Part shown: positions 1 through 5,102 of the stretch, piece after piece
Layout of the letters: the number at the start of each line of letters is the position of its first letter
How positions within the stretch are numbered: the first letter of the stretch is position 1
DNA from: Synergistaceae bacterium
GTDB taxonomy: Bacteria; Synergistota; Synergistia; Synergistales; Aminobacteriaceae
NCBI GenBank assembly: GCA_017446645.1
Contig: JAFSQO010000015.1
Span: 1-5,102 of the forward strand
Reading direction: 5' to 3'
Length of the DNA: 5,102 bases
Made by a program: the position numbers and the translations under genes
The notes under the pieces: generated by a model
What the model was told of the DNA's origin: nothing
What the model saw: only the letters and a program-made list of their open reading frames with translations
Databases searched by the model: none

Positions 1-1169
1 AGAATAATGTCCGCGTTGTCATGTTCGTTCAAAACTCCCGGTATTGATGAGATGTCAAATATTATCTCAATCGGAACTCCTAAAATTTTTGCGTAAGTCT
101 TGAGCTGTTCAACCGCCGCAATCCTGTATGTGTCAGCCGTAAGCAATAAGACTCTCTTATGCTCCCATAGTGCTTTTATCGCCGCGAGCTTTGCGATCGT
201 TGTAGTTTTTCCGACTCCTGTAGGGCCTAAGAGCATTACTTTGCGTCCTCCTGCAGCATCGCCTCCGTTATCGCCTGCGCAGTCTATTCGGGTTGCAAGC
301 CATTTAGTGAACGGCAATTTCTTAGTCTTATCCTTACGAGTCATAACCTGATAATCTGCCAGTAATTTGCGTATATATTTCTCGTCAACTTCTGAGGCCC
401 TCAATCTGCCTTCTACGCCTGAGTCATCGCCAGACATTGGGGGCATTGCCTGAACCTGGCCGGGTCCCTGAAAGCCTGAACCCTGACGAGCTACAGCTGC
501 AACTCCGTTCTCTACTGCTGATAATCTTTGCAGCAAGACATCGATTCTGTCAGCTAATGCTCCGACTTGGTCTTTAAGCATCCGGGCATCATCGTTCGAG
601 AACCCTGAAGACTGAGCCTGACTCTGAGGCTGGACTTGCGGCTGTTGAACCGGAATCTGTTGAATCTGGGGCTGTGGCTGAGTCTGAACAGGTGCCGGTC
701 TTGTCGTGAGTCCATAGGCATTGCGAAGACCTTCCGGAGAAATCCTGACGTTGTCAGAAGGCAGCATGTAACCTTCTTCACCCAGTAAGACAGCATTCTC
801 TTGTCCTATAGTTGCGTTTTGAGCAGGGGCAGGGTTTGGGAAGTTGCCGCTTGATGAACGCTCCTTGAATTCCATTAATTTTTGGAACGCTATCAGGTTC
901 TCGCGCCGTGTGTCATCGTCCATCATTGAGACGGTTGAGTTACTCGTCGGCTGTCTGGGCTTTGGCTGCGGCTTCATTGTTGTGTCATCGTCCTCAAGGA
1001 TTCCAGCCGTAACTTTGAGCACAGAACGTTGAAAGAGTCCTAACACTCCTCCTTCTTTTATGACCTGAGTCGACAGGATAACAGCGTCCCGGCCAAGTCT
1101 TTCTGCTGCTAGCCTGAGTGCCTCTGCGTCATCTTTTGCCGTAAATGTTATCTGGTTAGTTACCCTCAT
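1..1169 (-). CDS. flhF: Flagellar biosynthesis GTPase FlhF, 3' end beyond window
   Basis: FlhF is an SRP-family GTPase (relative of Ffh and FtsY) that acts at the membrane to set flagellar position and number, usually opposed by FlhG. Translation from the ATG at 1169 is open for 389 codons and runs off the left edge. The N-terminus reads MRVTNQITFTAKDDAEALRL and continues with AAERLGRDAVILSTQ, the usual FlhF opening. A long middle region follows: an acidic and polar stretch, a Gln/Pro-rich stretch at about residues 158-187, and a possible coiled coil at about 193-227. The helical N domain begins near residue 255. The P-loop GPTGVGKT is at 315-322, with Lys321 as the phosphate-binding lysine, and the SRP-GTPase motif DTYRIAAVEQL is at 346-356. 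The remaining G motifs lie outside the window. The start is supported by GGTGGAG (minus strand, 1186-1180), 10 bases upstream. The gene starts 7 bases after flhA ends, so it is probably cotranscribed with it. FtsY or Ffh is excluded by the N-terminus and the flhA neighbour. Confidence 0.95.
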   Translation of the reverse strand, partial: MRVTNQITFTAKDDAEALRLAAERLGRDAVILSTQVIKEGGVLGLFQRSVLKVTAGILEDDDTTMKPQPKPRQPTSNSTVSMMDDDTRRENLIAFQKLMEFKERSSSGNFPNPAPAQNATIGQENAVLLGEEGYMLPSDNVRISPEGLRNAYGLTTRPAPVQTQPQPQIQQIPVQQPQVQPQSQAQSSGFSNDDARMLKDQVGALADRIDVLLQRLSAVENGVAAVARQGSGFQGPGQVQAMPPMSGDDSGVEGRLRASEVDEKYIRKLLADYQVMTRKDKTKKLPFTKWLATRIDCAGDNGGDAAGGRKVMLLGPTGVGKTTTIAKLAAIKALWEHKRVLLLTADTYRIAAVEQLKTYAKILGVPIEIIFDISSIPGVLNEHDNADII

Positions 1170-1176
1170 TCTTTAT

Positions 1177-3348
1177 CTACTCCACCATTCCGACTGTCTT
1201 GACTTGAATACCTCGTGTTATCTCATTATAAGACACAACGAAAATATTATTTATCGAGCCTTCGATGAGCCGTCTCACTATTAATCTTACGTCAGGGTGA
1301 ACGAGCAGTACAGGAGGCAGGTTCTTGACAATCATTTCTTCCATTGCACGGGATATTGCGCCGATCATCCTCTGGACTTCACGGGGGTCTAAATTAAGCT
1401 GCCAGCCGCGAGTCAAATCACCGTCAACCCCGGCCATGATTTTCTGCTCCCAGTTTGGTGAAAGTGTTGCTGCAGTAATTACTCCGTCGGGACCCTGAAT
1501 CTTAAGGGAGATTAAACGCGATAATGCCTCTCTTGCACGTTCGGTTAAGAAGTCTACGCTGCGTGACATCTTGCCGAAATCTGCGAGTGCCTCAAATATA
1601 GTAACGAGATCTCGAATCGGAATCTGTTCACGTATCAGATTTTGCAGGACTTTCTGAATCTCTCCCAGTGAAAGCGATGCCAATAACTCACCAACAACAG
1701 CGGGGGCAGTCTCTTTTACCATGTCCGTCAACTTCTGGACTTCCTGACGTGTTAATAACTCTGCACCGTTCTTGCGGATTACTTCGCTCAAGTGAGTAGC
1801 TAAGACGCTCGGCGCATCAACTACGGTATAGCCCATAGCTTCGGCCTTGTCCCGTAAATCCGGAGAAATCCACAAAGCAGGCAGACCAAACGCAGGTTCT
1901 TTAGTCGGAACTCCGATTAAATCCTCTTCGACCGCACCTGTATTCATTGCCAAGTAGTGATCTGGCAGTAATTCCCCTCGTCCTGCCTCTGCTCCTTTAA
2001 CGCGCAATATATATTCAGTCGGCTTAATCTGGATATTGTCGCGAATTCTTATCGGTGGTACGACTATGCCCATCTCTAAAGCCATTTGTTTGCGTATTGT
2101 GCCTATTCTGTCTAACATATCGCCGCCTTGAGCAGGGTCAATCAACGGGATAATTGCATAGCCTATTTCTGCTTCCATTGGTTCAACGGTCAATAATTTC
2201 ATGACATCATCAGGTGATACGGGTTCAGATTTAGCCGGTGCTTCTGCTGCCAGGCCTCCGGGTGACGGGGCTGCTGCTCCTCCTGCTTGTGCTGCTCCTG
2301 CTTGAGGTGAAACGCCTGATTTTGCCTGTTCTTCTGCCTCGATTGCCTGAACATTTGCCTCACGTCCTACAGTGTAACCCAGAAAGCCCATTAATAACGA
2401 CAATGCCAAAAACGGAGCTGTCGGAAGTCCGGGCATTAATCCCATTGCTAAGAGCATTCCAGAAGCAATATATAACGGTCGCGGATACATAGTGAACGAG
2501 TTAATCAAGTCCGGGCCAAGTTCAGAACTTGCTGCTGCCCTTGTAACTATGACACCCATTGCCGTAGACATCAAGAGTGCAGGAATTTGTCCGACAAGAC
2601 CGTCGCCTACTGTGAGCAAGCTGTAATGACCGGCTGCCTGAGCTGCGTCCATGCCTCTCATGAAGATTCCGATTGAGAGTCCTCCGATTATGTTTATGGT
2701 CGTAATTATGAGTCCTGCAATTGCATCTCCCTTGACGAATTTGCTTGCACCGTCCATAGCTCCGTAAAAATCTGCCTCGCGCTGAATGTCCTGCCTTCGC
2801 TGCTTGGCTCCCTGCTCATCGATTAATCCTGAGTTCAGATCTGCATCGATTGACATTTGTTTACCGGGCATTGCGTCAAGTGTGAACCTTGCTGCAACCT
2901 CTGCTACACGTTCCGCACCTTTCGTGATTACTAACATCTGAATGATTACGAGAATCAGGAACATGATTATACCGACTACATAATTTCCTCCGACTACGAA
3001 ATTGCCGAATGCGTTGATTAATTCGCCGGCGTTACCGTAAAGCAAAATCAATCGTGTTGTCGAGACGTTGAGCGATAATCTAAACAGAGTCGAGATTAAT
3101 AACAGTGTCGGAAATATCGAGAGATCTAACGCGCGCTTGACATAGAACGTAACCAGAAGAGTTACTACTCCCAAAGTTATATTCATGGCAAGCAGCATAT
3201 CTATTAACCATGTAGGAAGAGGCACGACCATCATGATAATTATGAGCACCATTAAGAGAGCTACACCAATATCGGAATAGCTCTGAACTTTCTTACGAAT
3301 GCCGGAAACTTGTGATACTCCTGCGGCCTCTGCCAATGTGAAACTCAT
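1177..3348 (-). CDS. flhA: Flagellar type III export gate protein FlhA
   Basis: FlhA is the largest integral membrane protein of the flagellar export gate. It forms a nonameric ring whose cytoplasmic domain docks chaperone-substrate complexes and helps couple proton motive force to export. Segments of about 28-45, 50-69, 76-103, 112-141, 208-230, 243-269, 289-306 and 309-325 fit the family's eight membrane helices. The FHIPEP signature region RLSLNVSTTRLIL is at 90-102. The conserved loop motif FVKGDAIAG is at 204-212, with Asp208 at the position of the essential Asp208 of Salmonella FlhA. A low-complexity Ala/Gly/Pro-rich linker (about 343-380) leads into the cytoplasmic domain, which is conserved to the C-terminus (ILRVKG, LLTRQEVQKL, ending TVGMVE). 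At 723 residues it is slightly longer than the usual 690-700, mostly from the linker and the N-terminus. The ATG start lacks a good Shine-Dalgarno; GGGG directly abuts it. No in-frame upstream ATG or GTG was seen, so the start is likely but not certain. The virulence paralogue (SctV/InvA type) is less likely because flhF follows. Confidence 0.97.
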   Translation of the reverse strand: MSFTLAEAAGVSQVSGIRKKVQSYSDIGVALLMVLIIIMMVVPLPTWLIDMLLAMNITLGVVTLLVTFYVKRALDLSIFPTLLLISTLFRLSLNVSTTRLILLYGNAGELINAFGNFVVGGNYVVGIIMFLILVIIQMLVITKGAERVAEVAARFTLDAMPGKQMSIDADLNSGLIDEQGAKQRRQDIQREADFYGAMDGASKFVKGDAIAGLIITTINIIGGLSIGIFMRGMDAAQAAGHYSLLTVGDGLVGQIPALLMSTAMGVIVTRAAASSELGPDLINSFTMYPRPLYIASGMLLAMGLMPGLPTAPFLALSLLMGFLGYTVGREANVQAIEAEEQAKSGVSPQAGAAQAGGAAAPSPGGLAAEAPAKSEPVSPDDVMKLLTVEPMEAEIGYAIIPLIDPAQGGDMLDRIGTIRKQMALEMGIVVPPIRIRDNIQIKPTEYILRVKGAEAGRGELLPDHYLAMNTGAVEEDLIGVPTKEPAFGLPALWISPDLRDKAEAMGYTVVDAPSVLATHLSEVIRKNGAELLTRQEVQKLTDMVKETAPAVVGELLASLSLGEIQKVLQNLIREQIPIRDLVTIFEALADFGKMSRSVDFLTERAREALSRLISLKIQGPDGVITAATLSPNWEQKIMAGVDGDLTRGWQLNLDPREVQRMIGAISRAMEEMIVKNLPPVLLVHPDVRLIVRRLIEGSINNIFVVSYNEITRGIQVKTVGMVE
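1180..1186 (-). promoter_or_regulatory. flhF ribosome binding site inside flhA 3' end
   Basis: GGTGGAG on the minus strand lies within the last codons of flhA, just before its TAG stop (1179-1177), and 10 bases upstream of the flhF ATG. It supports the chosen flhF start. It also suggests that ribosomes finishing flhA help initiation on flhF. Confidence 0.7.
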
Positions 3349-3373
3349 CCCCGTTCGTTTTAATGATAACTGG

Positions 3374-3416
3374 GAAAATATTTTACACGATAAGTCGCAA
3401 AACAGAAAATTTTACA
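3374..3416 (+). repeat. Two imperfect direct repeats GAAAA(TA)TTTTACA
   Basis: GAAAATATTTTACA at 3374-3387 and GAAAATTTTACA at 3405-3416 are near-identical apart from a 2-base difference in the middle. Their right ends are 29 bases apart, close to three helical turns. On the minus strand each reads TGTAAAAT, which contains a TAAAAT that could act as a -10 for flhA. They may be regulator sites, promoter elements, or chance in AT-rich DNA. Confidence 0.4.
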
Positions 3417-3429
3417 TAGCACTTGCTAT
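3416..3429. promoter_or_regulatory. Perfect dyad ATAGCA-CT-TGCTAT, possible operator
   Basis: The inverted repeat has 6-base arms and a 2-base centre. Its right arm overlaps the extended -10 element of the rightward promoter, where a bound dimeric repressor would block RNA polymerase. The size is typical of a short operator, but a perfect 6+6 dyad can also arise by chance and I cannot name the regulator. Confidence 0.4.
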
Positions 3430-3432
3430 AAT
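3424..3432 (+). promoter_or_regulatory. Extended -10 promoter element (TGCTATAAT)
   Basis: TGCTATAAT is a perfect -10 hexamer (3427-3432) preceded by the TGn extension. The -35 at the proper spacing (about 3404-3409, AGAAAA) is poor, as often tolerated with an extended -10. Transcription would start near 3439, giving a leader of about 45 bases before the ATG at 3485. This is the best housekeeping promoter for the exported-protein and galT genes. Confidence 0.6.
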
Positions 3433-3469
3433 CTTATTTGTGAAAAAATAATTTTTGTTATCTTAATAT

Positions 3470-3474
3470 GGAGG
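3470..3474 (+). promoter_or_regulatory. Ribosome binding site of the exported-protein gene
   Basis: GGAGG lies 10 bases before the ATG at 3485 in an otherwise A/T-rich leader. It fixes the start and leaves the whole signal peptide in frame. Confidence 0.75.
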
Positions 3475-3484
3475 AATTTTTATC

Positions 3485-4126
3485 ATGAAACGAAAAATTT
3501 TTACAGCGTTAATTCTTGTTGTTGTCGCGTTATTCTCAATGGGAGCTGCAAAGCAGTCTGACGAGGTCAAAAGAATGGGAATCTTCATCAGCAACTTCAC
3601 AGAGCAGGGACTCTACAACTTCGACATCGAAGAGGACGGCGATGAAAATATGCTGCATCTGGGTAACCCTGACAACGCAGGCGATTTGATTCGATTCGGA
3701 ATTGCCCATAACATCATCAATAATCCCAAGAGTACGCTCAAGAAGTGCAACCGGAAAAACTGCGACTACGGCCCTAACATGATGGCAGCAAAAGACGTGT
3801 CAAGGGCAGTCGAGAAATATTTTGCAATCGATGACTTGGAACATCAGAGCGTAACGGGTTACTCACCTGAAGCATACTTTGACGGAAAGAATTATCACTT
3901 CGATGCTAAGAGCTGGGGTGAAGACAAGATTTACTACGCTGAAGTTCAGGAAGTCAGCAAAGAGGGAAGAGTCATTTCAATGGAAGGCGAACTCTATAAC
4001 CTCAAAAAGAAATCTGAGAGACCCGCATACTTCAGGGCAACCGCAAAGCCTTACAAGTGGGCAGGCAAAAATACATGGGCTATACTTTCACTCAAGGTCG
4101 ACTGGAAAGAAGACGAGGAGGAGTAA
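3485..4126 (+). CDS. Exported protein of unknown function (213 aa)
   Basis: I do not recognise the family. The N-terminus looks like a Sec signal peptide: Lys2-Arg3-Lys4, a hydrophobic stretch at about 5-20, and a likely signal peptidase I site near Ala21-Ala22. No cysteine sits at the cleavage site, so it is not an obvious lipoprotein. The mature part of about 191 residues is hydrophilic, with no further membrane segment. Features include MGIFISNFTEQGLYNFDIEE (31-50), a Cys pair in CX4C spacing (Cys88, Cys93) that could form a disulfide, many aromatic residues in the C-terminal half (for example YFDGKNYHFD, 131-140), and an acidic tail ending DWKEDEEE. It should lie outside the cytoplasm. 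The start has GGAGG at good spacing and a promoter candidate upstream. The gene ends 3 bases before galT and probably shares its transcript. That does not by itself imply a role in galactose use. Real coding sequence is supported by the signal peptide, both ribosome sites and tight packing. Confidence 0.88.
   Translation: MKRKIFTALILVVVALFSMGAAKQSDEVKRMGIFISNFTEQGLYNFDIEEDGDENMLHLGNPDNAGDLIRFGIAHNIINNPKSTLKKCNRKNCDYGPNMMAAKDVSRAVEKYFAIDDLEHQSVTGYSPEAYFDGKNYHFDAKSWGEDKIYYAEVQEVSKEGRVISMEGELYNLKKKSERPAYFRATAKPYKWAGKNTWAILSLKVDWKEDEEE
4115..4123 (+). promoter_or_regulatory. galT ribosome binding site formed by the upstream gene's last Glu codons
   Basis: GAGGAGGAG encodes the final three Glu residues of the exported protein and contains AGGAGG (4116-4121), a strong Shine-Dalgarno 8 bases before the galT ATG. 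The site lies directly before the TAA stop at 4124-4126, so termination and initiation are likely coupled. Confidence 0.8.
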
Positions 4127-4129
4127 ATC

Positions 4130-5102
4130 ATGGTCAATCACGAAATTAATAATCTAATTGCATTTGCTCTTCATCACGGCTTAATCAATCCTGAAGATAA
4201 AATCTGGGCAGCAAACTCATTAATCGGCATACTTGGCCTGAACTCCTTTGAATTCGAGAATATTGAGTCACAGGACTTCGCAACTTCTCCGGACTCGATA
4301 CTCGCGAAAATTTTAGACTGGGCAGCAGAGAATAACTTAATTGAAAACACAGAGACAGAACGTGACCTTCTCGACACGAAATTAATGGGGGCATTGACAC
4401 CGCGCCCTTCTGACGTTATCGAAAGATTCTGGGCACTGTACAAGACTTCACCGGCTGAAGCAACGAATTATTTTTATGCTCTGGGGGTCTCCTCCAATTA
4501 CATACGCTCAGAAAGGACTGCGAGAAATATTTGCTGGAAGAGCGCAACGGAATTCGGCGAACTCGACATAACAATCAACATGTCAAAGCCCGAAAAAGAT
4601 CCCCGGGACATAGCGAAGGCCCGTGCTATCAAGTCAACAGGTTACCCGAAGTGTTTGCTGTGCTCTGAGAACGAAGGCTTTTACGGTCATCATGGACATC
4701 CTGCGCGACAGAACATCAGGCTCATTCCCCTTGAGTTCAACGGCCACAAATGGTTCTTCCAGTACTCGCCCTACAGTTACTATAATGAACATTGCATAGT
4801 TCTTGACTCGAATCATGTGCCTATGCTGATTTGCCGTGAGACTTTCGAGAATCTCTTTGCCTTCATAGAAAAATTTCCTCACTATTTCGTAGGCTCGAAT
4901 GCTGATCTGCCAATCGTTGGAGGCTCGATACTTTCACATGATCATTATCAGGGAGGACGTTACGTCTTTGCTATGGACAATGCGCCTTTCGAGAAGCATT
5001 ACGCTTTATCTGACAGTGAGATTACTGCAGGGCGTATCAAGTGGCCTATGTCTGCTATTAGATTGTCTTCAGGAAATCCCGAAAAGTTAGCTGCCCTTGC
5101 TG
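4130..5102 (+). CDS. galT: Class II UDP-glucose--hexose-1-phosphate uridylyltransferase, 3' end beyond window
   Basis: GalT moves UMP from UDP-glucose to galactose-1-phosphate, giving UDP-galactose and glucose-1-phosphate, in the cytoplasmic Leloir pathway (EC 2.7.7.12). The frame is open for 324 codons to the window edge; class II enzymes have about 500 residues, so roughly a third is missing. The class II type, found in Firmicutes and other fermenters and distinct from E. coli GalT, is recognisable from YPKCLLC (172-178), a HPARQN motif soon after, WFFQYSPYSYYNEHCIVLDS (204-223), the run FPHYFVGSNADLPIVGGSIL just before the active site, and SHDHYQGG (269-276). His270 and His272 are the expected catalytic region for the uridylyl-histidine intermediate. 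The helical N-terminal region (about 1-165) is less conserved, as usual. The ATG at 4130 has AGGAGG 8 bases upstream and follows the exported-protein gene by 3 bases. No galK or galE is visible; they could lie beyond the edge. Confidence 0.95.
   Translation, partial: MVNHEINNLIAFALHHGLINPEDKIWAANSLIGILGLNSFEFENIESQDFATSPDSILAKILDWAAENNLIENTETERDLLDTKLMGALTPRPSDVIERFWALYKTSPAEATNYFYALGVSSNYIRSERTARNICWKSATEFGELDITINMSKPEKDPRDIAKARAIKSTGYPKCLLCSENEGFYGHHGHPARQNIRLIPLEFNGHKWFFQYSPYSYYNEHCIVLDSNHVPMLICRETFENLFAFIEKFPHYFVGSNADLPIVGGSILSHDHYQGGRYVFAMDNAPFEKHYALSDSEITAGRIKWPMSAIRLSSGNPEKLAALA

Larger units (their letters stand above)
3349..3484. promoter_or_regulatory. Divergent intergenic promoter region between flhA and the exported-protein gene
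   Basis: This 136-base AT-rich stretch is the only sizeable non-coding sequence here and separates two divergently transcribed units, so both leftward and rightward promoters are expected in it. Rightward there is an extended -10 at 3424-3432. Leftward the best -10 candidates for flhA are two TAAAAT hexamers on the minus strand (3385-3380 and 3414-3409), neither with a convincing -35. Also present are a 6+6 dyad and two copies of a GAAAA..TTTTACA motif, listed separately. No hairpin followed by a T run was seen, as expected between divergent genes. Confidence 0.7.

Noticed and set aside
100..351. Plus-strand open frame opposite the flhF GTPase core
   Set aside because: The minus strand here encodes the P-loop and DTYR motifs of FlhF, so this frame is a shadow.
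554..1032. Open frames on both strands (554-796 minus, 844-1032 plus) within the flhF middle region
   Set aside because: The flhF frame is continuous through this stretch, and the alternative products have no recognisable composition or start signals.
2238..2492. Plus-strand open frame with a Leu-rich N-terminus resembling a membrane peptide
   Set aside because: It is antisense to flhA, and the Leu run is the complement of the Ala/Gly-rich linker codons. No ribosome site or independent support was seen.
3416..3459. Dyad followed by AT-rich sequence considered as a terminator
   Set aside because: The stem is only 6 base pairs of mixed AT/GC with a 2-base centre, no T run follows directly, and both flanking genes point away, so a terminator is not expected.
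3879..4157. Plus-strand open frame overlapping the end of the exported-protein gene and the galT start
   Set aside because: It is out of frame with both well-supported genes and has no ribosome site of its own.
4174..4882. Minus-strand open frames opposite galT
   Set aside because: The plus strand carries conserved class II GalT motifs across the right half, and the left half is the same continuous frame with a strong start.
1..5102. Searched for CRISPR repeats, tRNA or rRNA genes, insertion sequence ends and riboswitch-like leaders
   Set aside because: The window is almost wholly filled by four coding frames, and the single 136-base gap is too short and shows no such structure by eye.

Overview
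This 5.1 kb window comes from a motile bacterium of moderate G+C content. It holds four protein-coding genes and one short divergent promoter region. The flagellar genes match their families clearly, and the galactose gene is the class II GalT type common in Firmicutes and other anaerobic fermenters. I lean towards an anaerobic Synergistota- or Clostridia-like organism, but this is an impression from protein style. It rests on no marker gene.

Left part, minus strand (3348 down to 1): flhA is complete at 723 codons and is followed after 7 bases by flhF, which runs off the left edge. FlhA is the large membrane protein of the flagellar type III export gate. FlhF is the SRP-family GTPase that sets where and how many flagella are built. 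The flhF ribosome binding site lies in the last codons of flhA, so the two are almost certainly cotranscribed. This is a common flagellar gene order, and flhG would be expected beyond the left edge. Here flhA is the first gene after a divergent gene, with no flhB directly before it.

Middle (3349-3484): the only real intergenic stretch, 136 bases and AT-rich. It must carry the promoters for both directions. It holds an extended -10 element facing right, a perfect 6+6 dyad overlapping that element, and two copies of a TTTTACA-ending motif.

Right part, plus strand (3485 to the end): a gene for an exported protein of 213 residues that I do not recognise. Three bases later begins a class II galT (UDP-glucose--hexose-1-phosphate uridylyltransferase, Leloir pathway), which runs off the right edge. 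The last three Glu codons of the exported-protein gene form the galT Shine-Dalgarno sequence, so the pair is probably one operon with coupled translation.

I found no RNA genes, mobile elements, CRISPR arrays, factor-independent terminators or clearly new systems. The least explained items are the exported protein paired with galT and the dyad in the shared promoter region.
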